Position numbers and translations under genes: made by a program. Positions 9,966 to 21,393 of a stretch of 64,000 nt of DNA are shown here, one piece after another. The DNA is taken from the NCBI GenBank assembly GCA_964035575.1, contig OZ037833.1, positions 2,170,001 to 2,234,000 of the forward strand. Direction: 5' to 3'. Position 1 is the stretch's first letter. The number at the start of each line of letters is the position of its first letter. The notes under the pieces were generated by a model that was not told the DNA's origin, ran no database searches, and saw only the letters and a list, made by a program, of their open reading frames with translations. The stretch comes from Rhynchopus sp. YZ270_cl-10 (Eukaryota > Euglenozoa > Diplonemea > Diplonemida > Diplonemidae).

Positions 9966-12436
9966 CTACCGAGCTTGAGCTTGCCCTGTTGTTGCGTTTT
10001 GGAGACGACGAAGGGTGCGTTCTTCACCGAGGAGTGTCATGTCTAGGGGTCGTTCGTTTGCGTGGAGGGAGGCATCGAGGGCGAGGAGTTCCTTCATGAA
10101 GGTGGCATTTGGGTGGACGTTGGGGCGGATGGAGACGAGCTTGGCCATGGCATCGTCTAGACGCATGCCTTCGTGGCTGACGAGGTACGACAGCACCATG
10201 GTTGCAGAACGACTCAACCCAGCGAAGCAATGCACCAGCACATTGCCCCTCCCCTTCGACGACTCAACAAAATGCCGAAACGCATCAAAATGCGGCAACA
10301 ACGACTCCCCCTCCACATCCTCCACCCCAAGCTCCAGGCGCACCACACCCGCAGTGTTGATCTGCATATTCCGTCCACACGTAACAACATACTTAATGCT
10401 TTCCTGCTCATAAATAGTTGTAGTCTGCGCACTCCGTAAACTCCCAATGTACATATAGTCCAAAACCTTGTCCGGCCAGATTTTGTTCCACACAAAAATA
10501 TCAGACTTCACCTGCGCCTTATAGTCTTCGGTGTATTGCTCCATTAGGCACGGAATATTGTCGAGGGCAACCTGAAGAAAAGAAAATGAAGTTATTAATG
10601 CAGGTACCTCCCGCCCACGATGCCAGCTGGATGAAAGCACAAAAGAAAAGAGTACAAAGTGCAAAACGCTGTGCAGGAGGACGCAGGCCAGCGTTCTCCG
10701 GGCAGTTGGAAGAAAATATAAGACAATTTAAAATAAGGTCATATTTGACAGAGGTCAGAAGCAGTAAAGAAGGCTCCAGAGGTTTACCGTTCAAGACCGT
10801 GAAAAAGAGAAAAAGGTGTTTGCCTCTCTTCAGCCAGCTTAACAACATACTTGGGTAAGGAGCTTTGCAGCAGCAATTTTCGCAGGGTCGGGCATTGTGG
10901 ACATGCGGTGGTTTTCTGCTAGGTACACTTCCTCGATGTTCTGTAATGAGGTGAAACATACGCGACGGGGGGTTAGGAAGGAGTTTTAAGCACAATCACT
11001 TCACAGTACTGAAAACACAACACAACTTGATAACAATACAAAAAAACAAAAAGACAAACCTGCAACGCCAAAAGGTGGTCAGGAAACTCTCTAACATCAT
11101 TGAAGTCTAGGTTAAACATGCGAAGGTTCCGCAACTCTGAGAGACTTGCTGGCACATCCTTTATGTTGTTGTGGCTCAAATCCACTTCTGTGAGGTTAAC
11201 GAGGAGACCAAAATCCTCGGGCAGCAGCTCGATCTCGTTGTACGCCAGGGAAAGCGTTCTGAGGAGGGTAAAGTCTGTGATAAACTGCGGGATCTCCCTG
11301 AGGGTGTTGTGCGTGGCCATGAGCACGCTGAGACTCTCGCTGAGTGGGTGCATGGCGTCTGGGAGCTCTGTCAACTCGCAGTGGTCGACCTCGAGGTAGT
11401 CCTGCTGCATGGACACTGCCTCCTCTATGAGTTGCATGGCGCTGTTCTCCATGAGCTCGCACCGTCCGGGCATGGTGCGCCGCACCTTCTCGCGGATGGT
11501 GCTGGCGGTGGTCGAGCTGCTGCTGCTCAGCTCATCCTCATACTGCGAGCAGATCGTCTGATCCAACAACGCCTCCTCGCTCCTCACATTCGAAATAATC
11601 GCTGTCGGAAGCGCATACGACTGCTGATACCCACTCGCATGGCTTGACAGACCCGACGGACTTCGATACTGATTCACATCAGACACCCTCGACAAACTCC
11701 GTTCCTTCCTTGCATTATTATTACTCGCTGAACGAGATAACGGCTGCAACTCCGGCTGCGACAACGGTGTCGCAGAGCCCATAGACGAGGACATATCCCC
11801 TGAGTGGATGCGTTTGAACTTCATTGGGTCGTACGACAACGATGCTGACGTCTCGTCCTCTTCGCAGCAGGAGCCCTCTCTGCGGAGCAGCATTCTCTTC
11901 GATGGTGCGTCTGCCTCCTTTCTGCCACGATCCATCCGAGCAAGCGAGCCGCGTGTACTATTGCGTCCGAGGGAGAGGGGCGACCCAGAGGCCTGCCGCA
12001 GCTGTGAGCTGGACCTCTTGGACTGGCCAGGTGGGCAGGAGAGTTGGAATGGGGGCGACGTTGTCTCGACTTCCTGCGGCGTCTTTGCTCGAGGCGACGT
12101 GGATGAGAGGCTTGCAATGGAGTCGGCACTGCGGGAGCGTGCCTTGTCCTGTTCCATTTCAACGCTTTTCACCGCAATGTCAACATGGTTTGACACCACG
12201 CTAGTGGGGCTGTCGTTCACATGGGTCATGCTATTCATGCTGTACTTCTGCACAATGGTCGTGCTAGGTTCGTCTAAAGTGTCAGATGCAGGTGGCGACG
12301 GTTGTTCCAGGGCAGGCTTCGCGCTCTCGCGGTAGTGTTTTCCCTTGCTCCGTGTCTTCTTGGTTTGCTTCTTGGTGCTCTGGTTGTCCTGGCACGCAGT
12401 GTCCTCTGTGCGAGAAGAGCTGGCACCACACCCCAT
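9966..12436 (-). CDS. LRR + dual-specificity phosphatase, N-acylated
   Basis: A 690-residue signalling phosphatase. Minus-strand exons are 12436-11060, 10940-10851 and 10571-9966; both introns are GT-AG and phase 0. The ATG at 12436 is preferred over earlier in-frame Met codons because it gives MGCGASSS, a good N-myristoylation/palmitoylation signal, and lies about 105 nt after a likely trans-splice acceptor. Residues about 10-340 are Ser/Thr-rich and disordered. Residues about 345-489 hold at least six 23-residue leucine-rich repeats; the 30-codon middle exon completes the last one. Residues about 490-655 form the phosphatase domain with HCFAGLSRS (Cys604) and a plausible acid Asp in ELGVEDVEGES. 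LRR-DSP fusions are known in amoebozoans (Dictyostelium MPL proteins). Membrane-targeted MAPK-phosphatase-like activity is inferred. Confidence 0.87.
10573..10850 (-). other. Intron 2 of LRR-DSP gene, with a mini-repeat
   Basis: The donor GTATGT is at 10850 and the acceptor TCAG ends at 10573. Within it, 10589-10640 matches a dispersed module (TGCAGGNACCTCC...GATGCCAGC) also found near 27808-27868, in part near 15387-15422 and in shortened form near 49738. Confidence 0.75.
10941..11059 (-). other. Intron 1 of LRR-DSP gene
   Basis: The donor is GTTTGT after CAG at 11060 and the acceptor ATTACAG ends at 10941; 119 nt, phase 0. Removing it joins leucine-rich repeat sequence on both sides without a break in the 23-residue spacing. 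Confidence 0.85.
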
Positions 12437-12540
12437 CAGCGTCGAGGGCTGGCCCTTCAAGCTAACATTGTTGTGCGTTGGTATCTTGACGTCGGGTCGC
12501 GCCTGTGTAGTGTCTGAGGGTGGATGGTAGGGTGTGGGTT

Positions 12541-12560
12541 CTGCAAAGAGAAATGAGTCT
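12541..12560 (-). promoter_or_regulatory. Likely trans-splice acceptor, LRR-DSP gene
   Basis: The minus-strand sequence GACTCATTTCTCTTTGCAG ends at 12541 and would give a 5' UTR of about 105 nt before the MGCGASSS start. There is no donor or coding-like exon upstream, so a spliced-leader acceptor is more likely than a cis intron. Confidence 0.5.
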
Positions 12561-13280
12561 GAGATGACCCCAAGCCTGATCCTTACTCTCGTGCATATTG
12601 CCCATCGTTGACAAGATGAGGTATGAAAAGAGATGAGTAAGTGCAGTCTGAACATAAGGAAAGGAGGGAGCAGAGGGAAAATGAAAACCATTGTTTGTCG
12701 TGTGATGTTAATACGTTTGGAAGCGAATAATGAGATGAAGAAGCGAGGTGCAGTGGGAGGCAAAAAAAAAGGGGGGGAAAGATAAACGCGCCTCACTGTG
12801 CACGGAATATCTTTTAAAAAAATTAGAAAAAAGATGCATGCGTCACATTGCTGCACACACATTTCTTCTAAAAATACGATATAACTGGAAAATAATTGCT
12901 TTTTTTGGGGGTGTGAAAGTAGTGAGTAAAAAGTAGATGCCATGTGACACGATGCCATCAAGAACATGGGCACGTGCCACCTGCAAAATATTAGTGAAAA
13001 CTGAAAATTGAAAAAGCGTTACCCGGGTGGATACGAAACGTCCCGACCCAGGGCTTCGCACCTTCATTTGACAACCACGTAGGAAGCCATAAAAGCAAGA
13101 CCCGATTGCTACCCAAAAAAACCAAAATCTTCAAGCTGACCTTAAGTCTGGCACTCAATTCTTAGTCACCTATAAATATCCCTCTGGTGGTACAGGGTTG
13201 AGCGTCTATGATACAGAACCTTTGATGCCGCAACGCGCACGACAAGGGTTCAATGATAAGGTTTTTTATAATATAATTAC

Positions 13281-13379
13281 CGTATTCGTACCAAGTATCG
13301 ACCGTAAAACAGATCGAACTTCCAGAAAAATCCTGTAAAGGTCGAACATTAGTACGGTCGATTATTTTGTACGAATACG
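13281..13379. repeat. 99-bp foldback element
   Basis: CGTATTCGTAC at 13281-13291 is the reverse complement of GTACGAATACG at 13369-13379. Further inside, ATCGACCGTA pairs with TACGGTCGAT, giving a long imperfect hairpin. It resembles a small MITE or a snapback element. Confidence 0.7.
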
Positions 13380-13490
13380 AAAAAACAAAAAAAACAACTG
13401 TTCGATGCATGAACATATCCGCTCCCTCTATGCATAGATGTACAAAGCACTTGAATGGAATCACCCGAACGTCGAAAACCCCCAGTCCTT

Positions 13491-13611
13491 GATACTTGAA
13501 GTACTTCACACCCTTTTCCTTACTTGATCACTTTGGGTGATGAAGTACTTGATACCAATAAAAACCCTTGTCCCATCAAGTACTTGAAATAAAGAAAGTA
13601 CTTGACAAGGA
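13491..13611. repeat. Cluster of AAGTACTTGA palindromic motifs
   Basis: At least four copies of the AAGTACTT core lie within about 120 bp, several extended to CAAGTACTTGA, with irregular spacing. The motif is self-complementary. No function is recognised. Confidence 0.7.
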
Positions 13612-14187
13612 GGGGAAAGTGAAAAAAAGTGAACAGTACTTTGTACATCCATGGATGGAGGGGTGGGGAAAATAGTGTAATATTCGTGATAGAGCACGTT
13701 TCTGCACTGAAGGTGTTTAAATACATTACAAATACAGGGGGTCACCAAGCGCCATGGGGCACATCTTCTGGTGTCTACATCGATACAACCAATATTTCAA
13801 AAAAAAAAAAGATGCTTTCCGTTCGCTTGGTGTCTAATTGAATAAGGGGTAGGTTGAAGGCGTGACTGAAAATGTTCACATAAACAAAAACGCCTTGTAA
13901 CTGTGACAAAGTTAAAATACATTGCCAAAAGTGTCGCCAGGTGACATTAATTCTGGGACACACTGTACTTCAGTGCTGTGTGGGACTGGGGTGGTATCTA
14001 CCGTGGTGACGCGTTTCACATTTTTTAGTTGCATTTACTCGGGTATACGTTTTTGTATTACTGGGGAGGGGTTTGAGAGTTGAGAAAAAAGAGTTGTTTC
14101 ATATACATTCTTTTCTGACGAAAAGAAGGTGCTAGAAGGTATAGAGGGTGCTAAAAATGTACCCTTGCTTTTTTAAAAAGAAAGAAA

Positions 14188-14231
14188 AATTGAAAGTACG
14201 CCTCACCGTACATCGGCGGACGCAGGCACTG
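14188..14231 (+). repeat. Mini-repeat module (best copy of the GGACGCAGGCACTGA family)
   Basis: Contains ACGCCTCACCGTACATCGG followed by CGGACGCAGGCACTGAAA and an A-rich run. The closest relatives are at 9155-9192 and 18526-18569. Confidence 0.6.
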
Positions 14232-14413
14232 AAAGAAATATAAAAAAAAAAGCAAAAGTGAAATACAACCCCTAAATACAATGTGTGGCCTGGGGGTATT
14301 TAGGTTGAGGCTGCTATTCGACATTGCTTTTGTGAGAACAGGAATCAGAGTTGAGCTATTTGTACAGCGAAACATATTCGATTTTATTTCTAAAAAAAAA
14401 GTTCTTTTTTTTT

Positions 14414-14479
14414 GATAAATTGTTGTAGTGTAGTTGCCTCGGTTGTGTTGCCACTGTTGTGCAATCTCCACTTTTTTTT
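14414..14479. repeat. 65-bp dispersed repeat, copy 1
   Basis: GATAAATTGTTG...TTGCCTCGGTTGTGTTGCC...TGTGCAATCTCCACT is shared with 17887-17954 and 22420-22482 at high identity. All three are flanked by T homopolymers. Confidence 0.85.
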
Positions 14480-16840
14480 CCCCCGGTCTATCCGGGAGAG
14501 TCGACATCACGAAGCTTTTCACAAAGTAAAAAAAAAAAAAAAAAAAAACTATTTTTTGAAGTACAATGAAACGCGTCTGGTGCCGGCTACTGAGCGTTTT
14601 ATTGATACGTCAAAAACATTCATAGATCCTCTTTTCACCTGAACAGACGCCACCGAAAAAGAAAACTTGAAAGATAAATGCCTCTCGTGCCACACATATT
14701 TTACTACTATCGTTATCCGTAAAAGGCAGAAATGTTCAGATCATTCTGTCCATTGATGTCCACTTCTGATGAACGGAACGAAACAATATTCATTCAAGAT
14801 AAAGAGTGGGAGGGAGTGCTATAATCTGTAAAAAAAAGGTTGAATAAAAAACGAGGAAATGCTGCCATTTCTTAGGTTTCTTGTCATATTTCATGAAAGA
14901 ACAAAAAAAAAAAATTCCCCCATCCCGCCCCCCCTTAGGGAGTGCAGCCTAGCGTAGATTGTTTAATAATGCGCTGTAATGCTCGTGTTTTTTTTTTTTT
15001 CAATAAAAAATCAAAAAAAACGGCTTCGCTGCACCCCCGATCCCCCCCACCCACTGGGTTGAGACAAAAATAAAATACTTCATTTGAGGGGGAAATGTTG
15101 TCATGTCTTATTTCTATCATATTTTGTTGAGAACTTTGCGTGCTCTCCTTTGAAGGGAGGAATCCAGCAGTAGCAGTCAATAATAATAATAAACTCCAAG
15201 AACTCGAAAAGATGTGCCTCTCGTGCACACACACACCACACACATCGTTAGAAAGTGAAGTTGATAGTGCAAACTCCTCTGGACGCAGGCACCGTGACAC
15301 TCCGCGGATTATCGAACCCCCCGGAGTGCACTTCGGGTTACTTGAACAACAATAACAGTTTTTTTTTTTTTAAAGGGTTCAGACCATATGCATTATGCCA
15401 GCCTGGATGAAAGCATAGCAAAACATAAAAGACCGCTAGTGGCGAAAAGGTTGATGACACAACAGTTCCCTCCCGCACAGCTACAAAAACCTTCCAGATC
15501 CTGCAGGAGGGGGGATAGGTCACATGGTGTCTCATCGACCATACTCTTGGGGCTGAAAAATGAAAGAAAAAATTGGCATGAATCGTTTGCTTACTTTAAA
15601 AAAAAAATTTTTTTGGATGATTTGAGGCACTTTACTCAAACCTTTATTTTTTTTTTGGTTGAGTTATGGGCAGGAGCATGTCCTGCCACTGCTTTTTTGG
15701 AAAGGAGGTTTTATGAAAATTTTGAAACATGCTTACTTAAACCCCAAACCCCATCAACCAAGGGTACATTCCCCTGGGGCAAACGAGAGGGGGTGTGCCC
15801 GGTGGCCACAGTCAACACCACTTATTCTAGTGTTCCCTGTAGCAATGGGTTGGGCCCTACCCCCTTTTGGTCCTTCCTTCATTAATACGTGACGAATGAA
15901 AGAGGACAGATCAGAAACTGATGGTGTGACAGGGTTTACAGTGGGGGGGACACTATTGATAGGGTGAGGGGGTGGGTTGGAATAATGTTGAACGGAATAA
16001 ATATTTTGAGTAGGAGACGAGCAGTGGTCAAAACACACCACTGCAGGCCAGCGTATATTCCAAGAGGGCAACAAATGCTGAAGGGGGCGGGGATGGGGGG
16101 GAGGTAATATGGGGGTCACCATCCAGGAGGTCCTGGGTTAGTCTAAATAGGCCAAGAGCCGCCAACACTCCCTCGGCAGAGCGAATAAAGAGAAAAGGTT
16201 GGTAATGAATCTAAGCCCTTCGGTATTTTGGTCGCCAGTGTTGACAATGTGCAGATGGGTGCGCGTGTACCTACCTTAGCCACCTGAACAAAGATTAGAG
16301 GGTGTGCAAGACGCCTCCGGAAGGAGAAATAAAGACATATAGTTCGTCCCCTTTTCCGGAAGCTTGAAGAAAAATAGAAAAAAAATGTACAGACGCACAT
16401 CTTTCACATCCAGTATCAAAAAAATCTTGAAAAAAAAGAAGAAAAACATATACTCATGAAGGATCACTCTCTGGAGTGACCTTCAGCGACCACTCAGAGG
16501 AAGGCTGAGAACCTGCCAGCAGAGTTTAGTCAACATGGTTAAAGCTCTAGGGTTACATGGGGAAAAGAAAGTGTTTTTGTAAGATGGATCTACGCCTCAC
16601 AGTGCTCAGTGTTTGCCGATACGCAAAGAAAACCTCATCTGAATGCCGCATGCATGCATCGTAACAAAAAAAAAAGCGTCGCTCCACCAACAAACCCGTC
16701 CCGCCCCCTCAATGGGTGTAGCAACCCTTTTTCAACACATCTCTAGTATTGATGGAGGAGGGGGTTCTTTATAGATTCTGTTGGGCAGTTAACAACTTTT
16801 TGGGCAGTTATTTTTTTTGTAAAATCTAAAAAGAAAAGTT

Positions 16841-16980
16841 GTGAAAACGCTCCACCATACACCGACGAACACAGGCACTGATACAGAAAAGAGTTGAAAA
16901 CGTACCAAAAACGCAGCTCGGGTTGTGTTCATGCAAGAAAAAACTCCAAAAGATGTGTTCTCACTGTGCACACACCTCTG
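16841..16980 (+). repeat. Composite of three mini-repeat modules
   Basis: Three modules follow one another: GACGAACACAGGCACTGA (16841-16883), GTTGAAAACGTACC...ACGCAGCTC (16892-16938) and GATGTGTTCTCACTGTGCAC (from about 16947). A-rich linkers separate them. Each module also occurs alone elsewhere in the window. Confidence 0.55.
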
Positions 16981-17175
16981 AAAAAAAGGGAGATGGCGTT
17001 TTTCAGGAGAGAAAGAGAAAGAAAGAATGCAATCCAACCCACTACTTGGCATACAACAGAGTTGCGATACCAGCAACAGCGACGCGAACTGGAGCAAGGT
17101 TTACGAAAGAAAGGCTAGTCAGTGTAGCAAGTGTAAAAGAGACAGAAACAGAAAGAGTGAAAAAGAGTACTAGAT

Positions 17176-17213
17176 AAGATGAGGCCTGAGCCTCTTAGGC
17201 TGAGCCACCTTAA
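17176..17213 (+). repeat. Mini-repeat hairpin module (AAGATG...GCCTC...GCCACC)
   Basis: The GATGAGGCCTGAGCCTC...AGGCTGAGCCACC pattern folds on GCCT/AGGC. Related copies lie near 258-297, 18350-18394, 18827-18911, 23999-24031 and 49806-49852, all ending (A)GTCACC or GCCACC. Confidence 0.5.
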
Positions 17214-17886
17214 AAAAGGGAAACTGAGTTAACATAGACACCTCTTGGGATAACAGGTACGTGATGTGGCTTTCAACAAAAAATATGGAAAGATGAATGT
17301 GCTTCGTGCACATAACAAGGAGTAGAGATTGGGGAAGGGAAGGGAAGGGAAGGGTGAAAAAGGCTGAACAGCCGTGGTGCTGCAGCTTTTGCAGCAAAGA
17401 AAAACAGAAGCTAAAAAAAAAAAGGTAGGTGACATTTTCCCCACCCATGTAGTCAGAGTCGCCCAGAGTCGAGGCTCTGCCACACCTTGGGGGGGAGGTG
17501 TGCGGGCTGCCCAGTCGCAGTGTGGAACCCCGCTATGTAGCACACCAAGCAAGAGGAAGTAGGTGCGGCTACCAAAAACCACCGTGTAATCAGCGTCTAC
17601 CTCGGTAGGTTACAGTGGGGAGAAAAAATATCAAAAAAAGAGGGTGATATTTTTAGGTTAATTTCCTCTCACAAAATAATGAGGAACCTAAAGAAAAAAG
17701 TTGGGAAGATGATAGCCTATCATCAGTCACCTTAAAAAGCTGTGCGAGGTCCCTTAAACCTTACTCACAGGCCTGCCAGCAGGGGTCTCTAGCCAGACAA
17801 ATGCTAAATTAGGGCAATTCGAACAACCATGCCGATATGGATAAAATATGTTGGACCTTTTGTACTAATGTTGAATTTTTTTTCCC

Positions 17887-17954
17887 GATAAATTGTTGGA
17901 GTAGTGTAGTTGCCTCGGTTGTGTTGCCACAGTTGTGCAATCTCCACTTTTTGC
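17887..17954. repeat. 65-bp dispersed repeat, copy 2
   Basis: Same unit as 14414-14479 with few differences (GGAGTAGTGTAG and CCACAGTTG variants). Confidence 0.85.
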
Positions 17955-19606
17955 TATATTTTGGTGTTTCCAACACGAATCATCAGACCGTCCAAATATC
18001 CAAACCATATTGGTACGACGCAAGAATTGTTGAGAAGGAAGGGGTGAAAAATATTGTGAACTTTGAAAGATGAAAAAGTACCTCACTGTGTACGTGCATC
18101 CAAATATATACAAAAAATGGGGGGGGGGGGGGGTAAAAAAAAGGGGATGCTGAGTATTGTTTTTCGTTCGCAGTGTGAAAAATATTGTTTTTTTTTTTTT
18201 GTAAGACTAAACATAGTTTCTGTCTCTCAAAAAAGGGGGTGAGATGGTGTACCAGAAAACAACAAAAAAAGAATTTTCGTTTGAAGAAGAATAAGTGGCC
18301 GGAAATACCACTTGAGCCAAAACACAAGACATAAAAAAAAATAAAGTTTTTATAAGATGAACCTAAGCCTCCACGCGAGAGTAAGTCACCCTAAGAAACA
18401 CATAAACAACCAATCAGAGCAGTTACAATGAAAAGCAGAAAACGTACAAGCGGACTTCGTACCAGATGGTACATTATCACTGTACAGTTCTCGGCTAACG
18501 AAGCGATGAAGTAATAAAGTGACGCTGATAGTGCAAACGTCTCACCGTACATCAGCGGACACAGACACGGGTTCTCTGCGGGTTTTTTTTCGAACCCGAG
18601 AGAGAGTCATACACACAATTTCCGCGGCCGAACCAATGCCTTTGAAAATTTGCATTCCTTTATTAAAAATCGAAAGAGAGAGAGAGAAAACTGCCAAAAT
18701 TGCTTGAGAAAAAAAATCGCAAGAAGAGAATAAGAATCGGGAGCTCTGTTCAATGTAGCGAAGAGAACCAGGGGAAGAAAGAAAATAAGAAACAAAAACA
18801 AAAACAAAAAACAAAGAGAAAAGTTTATAAGATGATCCTAAGCCTCAATGTTTTGATAAGATAATCAACAATTTCGCAATGGAAGAGAACCGTTTGGTGA
18901 GTATAGTCACCTAACCATAATAATTGTGACAGGCTTGCAGAGATACATGTCACCGCAAAAGTCACAATTCAGCAAATAATAAAAACAGTGCGTTCCGACG
19001 ATACGGAGAAAATGTACAACACCTTGTTGGACATCAACAACCACAACCCGTCGCCCCCTGAAGCTTTTTCTATTCCGATATATGCTTCGGGTGTTCACTG
19101 AACACACTTTTTGTGGTAGTTAAACGCAATTGAACATTTACATTCCGAGAGATAAAATAACAAGACAAGCAAACCTTACGGTCTGATGCAATTTTTTTTT
19201 TTTTTTGCGGTGGGTGTGACCGAGTTGGGCGGAAATGGGTTGGGTGCAAAATGGTACCAGAAAAATGCAAGTACAATTTTGAAAAATCAAGGCGTTGAAA
19301 GTGCATACTCCTCTACTAAGGCAGTCGCAAACAAACAAAACCAAAAAGAGAATATGTGTGGAAAGGGCCCTCACACGAACATGGCTCTCGCCGGGGGGTG
19401 ATCGGGTTTTAAATCACCCAAAAAAAAAAAATATTAAAAAAAAGAGGGGTGATCCGGGCAGAGCCCGCGGACCTCCCCCGAAAATTAATTATGCACCCCC
19501 TTCCAACCCCCGTCCCGCCCAAAAAACAAAAAAAAAAAAAACCTCTCCCGAGCTTTCTCCGCTGACAAGCTAGTCACAGGAAGAAGAAGATCAAAACTCG
19601 GTCGAG

Positions 19607-19631
19607 CCCGGGCGCGCTTCGCGCGCCCGGG
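19607..19631. repeat. Perfect hairpin, 11-bp GC stem with TTC loop
   Basis: CCCGGGCGCGC-TTC-GCGCGCCCGGG. On the minus strand its centre reads GCGAAGC, a core known to form an unusually stable DNA mini-hairpin. Confidence 0.9.
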
Positions 19632-20054
19632 TCCCCACCCCAGCTCAAGTTGGGGGCCTCCGGCGGAATGTGAGAATTGCTCGGTTATCCGACGGCGGAG
19701 TTCGGCACTTTATTGATATTTGCACCAGGCACACATGGTGCACGAATTATCAGTAACCTCAGTTTTTTTTACAAAAGAAACGGCGGTATGTCACCCAAAG
19801 GTTCCAAGCGAAGCCACGGTACGCAACATTTCAAAAAAAATGCGCTTAAAATTGTACATTTTTACAGGCAAACAATGTCACGGGAATGGTGTGATGCAGG
19901 CTTGCGCCGCAGGCGCGCGGTACTCTACTTTTTTCCTTTCGCCGTGCTGCGTGCTTCCTTTTCCTTCGACGTTTGACCAATTGAGTCCGGCTCGATGGTA
20001 TCTCAAAAAATTCCCCATAATATGGGCCCCTCCTCCCCCCCCAAAAAAAATCCA

Positions 20055-20080
20055 AAACCCCCGTCCCTGGACGGGGGTTT
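20055..20080. repeat. Perfect hairpin inside the 739-bp element
   Basis: AAACCCCCGTCC-CT-GGACGGGGGTTT. It is followed by further GACCCCCGTCC/GGACGGGG repeats up to about 20140. Confidence 0.85.
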
Positions 20081-20178
20081 GGGACGGGGGTCGGTTTTTG
20101 GAAAATAATTGACCCCCGTCCGGGACGGGGTGAACGGGGGTGTTCCGCGGACTCTGGATCCGGGTTTCGGATCACCCC

Positions 20179-20181
<3 letters not shown>

Positions 20182-20218
<37 letters not shown>
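20182..20218. repeat. A37 homopolymer
   Basis: An uninterrupted run of 37 A directly after the 739-bp element. A comparable A run is at 24440-24476. Confidence 0.9.
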
Positions 20219-20220
<2 letters not shown>

Positions 20221-20466
20221 TGAAACAATAAAGAAAAGAGAAAAAAAAACCACGAACAAAAAGCAAGCCCAGGACGTACCTGCGGCACCACGACCAGCGC
20301 AACTGACGGTTGCGAAGACAAAACATGTGCGGAACGCCGTCTTCTACGAAGACGTGTGTTACACTTTCAAACATACTTTTTACTTTTCAAAAAAAAACAA
20401 TAAAAAAACAAAAAAAAAATCAAAAAAAAAAAAAACAAAAAAAAACAAATCATTGCTTTTCCTTTT

Positions 20467-20516
20467 AATTTATAAAGTGCCCAGGCCCCGGGGGGCTTGG
20501 GTGCACTTTATAAATT
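20467..20516. repeat. 50-bp hairpin with 14-bp perfect outer stem
   Basis: AATTTATAAAGTGC (20467-20480) pairs with GCACTTTATAAATT (20503-20516). The G/C-rich centre CCAGGCCCC...GGGGGGCTTGG is also largely complementary. It is a possible transposon end or solo palindrome. Confidence 0.85.
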
Positions 20517-20911
20517 TTTTTTTTATCATATTTTCTTTTTCCTTTTGACTCCGTGGTTAACCTCGTGTGAGGTTGCGCGGAGTTCGCAGTCAGGCCAGGG
20601 AGCCACGTAACAAGGCTCGACTGCCACATAGTGGGGGGAGATCTGTGCAGCCTGTATGTTCCCCCCGATTTTCGTGGTAAATGGGGAGGCGCTTCCGTTT
20701 AACGGCAACCCACAAGAGTAGAACAACAACCAAACTTTTGAGAAACAGACGCCAATGAGACCTAGAGTCTCTCTTCTTACTTGTGTGCTACAGACAAACA
20801 TGACAACGCTAACCACGACTGCCACGGCAGAGCGGGGTCCCAAACGGTTCACTGGGGGGGATCCACATAGATACAGAAAACAAAAAATACGAAAGCAAGG
20901 AAGAAAACCAG

Positions 20912-20945
<34 letters not shown>

Positions 20946-21260
20946 GGTTGAACCACGGGAGTACCATGGGGAACTGGGTTGCTGACCGCATCATCCAGAC
21001 TGTACCTCAATTTTTTTTTGCCTGCGGCGCCATTTTTCCTTTTTTGCTCCGCAAAAAAGGTTTCGTTGAGTGAGTATGTGATGTAAAAGCTAGCTTTTTA
21101 CACCGTACCTTAATTTTTTTTTCGCCTGCGGCGCCATTTTGTATTATTTTTTTTTGCTCCGCAAAAAAAGAGCACATACATACAGTTCCCTATGTTCCCA
21201 ATGTCCCTGGTCAGCAGTGCTGAAAAATTTTTTGGGCATAAAAACAAGCTGACCCCAAAC
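20946..21260. repeat. Compound repeat, copy 1
   Basis: Starts GGTTGAACCACGGGAGTACC, contains two GCCTGCGGCGCCATTTT blocks each followed by a TTTTTTGCTCCGCAAAAAA hairpin, and ends with CCCTATGTTCCCAATGTCCC through GCTGACCCC. The parts recur in the same order at 21682-22188. Confidence 0.8.
21038..21060. repeat. Perfect hairpin CCTTTTTTGC-TCC-GCAAAAAAGG
   Basis: Identical copy at 21774-21796. A near copy with a TTC loop is at 21888-21906, and a TCC-loop copy lies near 21153-21171. Confidence 0.9.
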
Positions 21261-21299
21261 GAGGGGAGAAAGCGCCTCGCCTCCCTGCACTGGCAGGGA

Positions 21300-21326
21300 G
21301 TCGCGCGCGCGAAGCGCGCGCGCGAC
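21300..21326. repeat. Perfect hairpin, 12-bp alternating GC stem with GAA loop
   Basis: GTCGCGCGCGCG...CGCGCGCGCGAC around a GCGAAGC centre. It belongs to the three-base-loop hairpin series. The alternating CG stem could also favour Z-DNA. Confidence 0.9.
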
Positions 21327-21355
21327 CGCTTTTACGGGGGGAAAGCTCGGGGACC

Positions 21356-21393
21356 CCAAATCACCCCCCATTTTGGCCAAAAGGGGTGATTGG
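21356..21393. repeat. Imperfect palindrome (CCAAATCACCCC...GGGGTGATTGG)
   Basis: The outer arms are near-complementary and enclose TTTTGGCCAAAA. The ATCACCCC arm matches the ends of the 739-bp element, and GGCGAGAGCC beside it mirrors GGCTCTCGCC at about 19383. The two points may be ends of related or nested elements. Confidence 0.6.

Larger units (their letters stand above)
19443..20181. mobile_element. 739-bp element with 14-bp terminal inverted repeats
   Basis: The left end AGAGGGGTGATCCG (19443-19456) is the exact reverse complement of the right end CGGATCACCCCTCT (20168-20181). Both ends abut A runs, so a target duplication cannot be told from the A tract. The interior is GC-rich with two strong hairpins (19607-19631 and 20055-20080) and no transposase-like frame. 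It is consistent with a non-autonomous DNA element. A near-end motif GGGGTGATCGGG at 19396 suggests a second copy or remnant next to it. Confidence 0.6.

Noticed and set aside
15659-16122. Overlapping plus- and minus-strand frames that could be a retroelement fragment
   Set aside because: No reverse transcriptase, integrase or protease motif, and no flanking repeats were seen.
20526-20852. Minus-strand frame with a signal-peptide-like hydrophobic start
   Set aside because: The frame opens at GTG rather than ATG, has no domain, and lies in hairpin-rich repeat DNA. A decayed exon is possible but not supportable.
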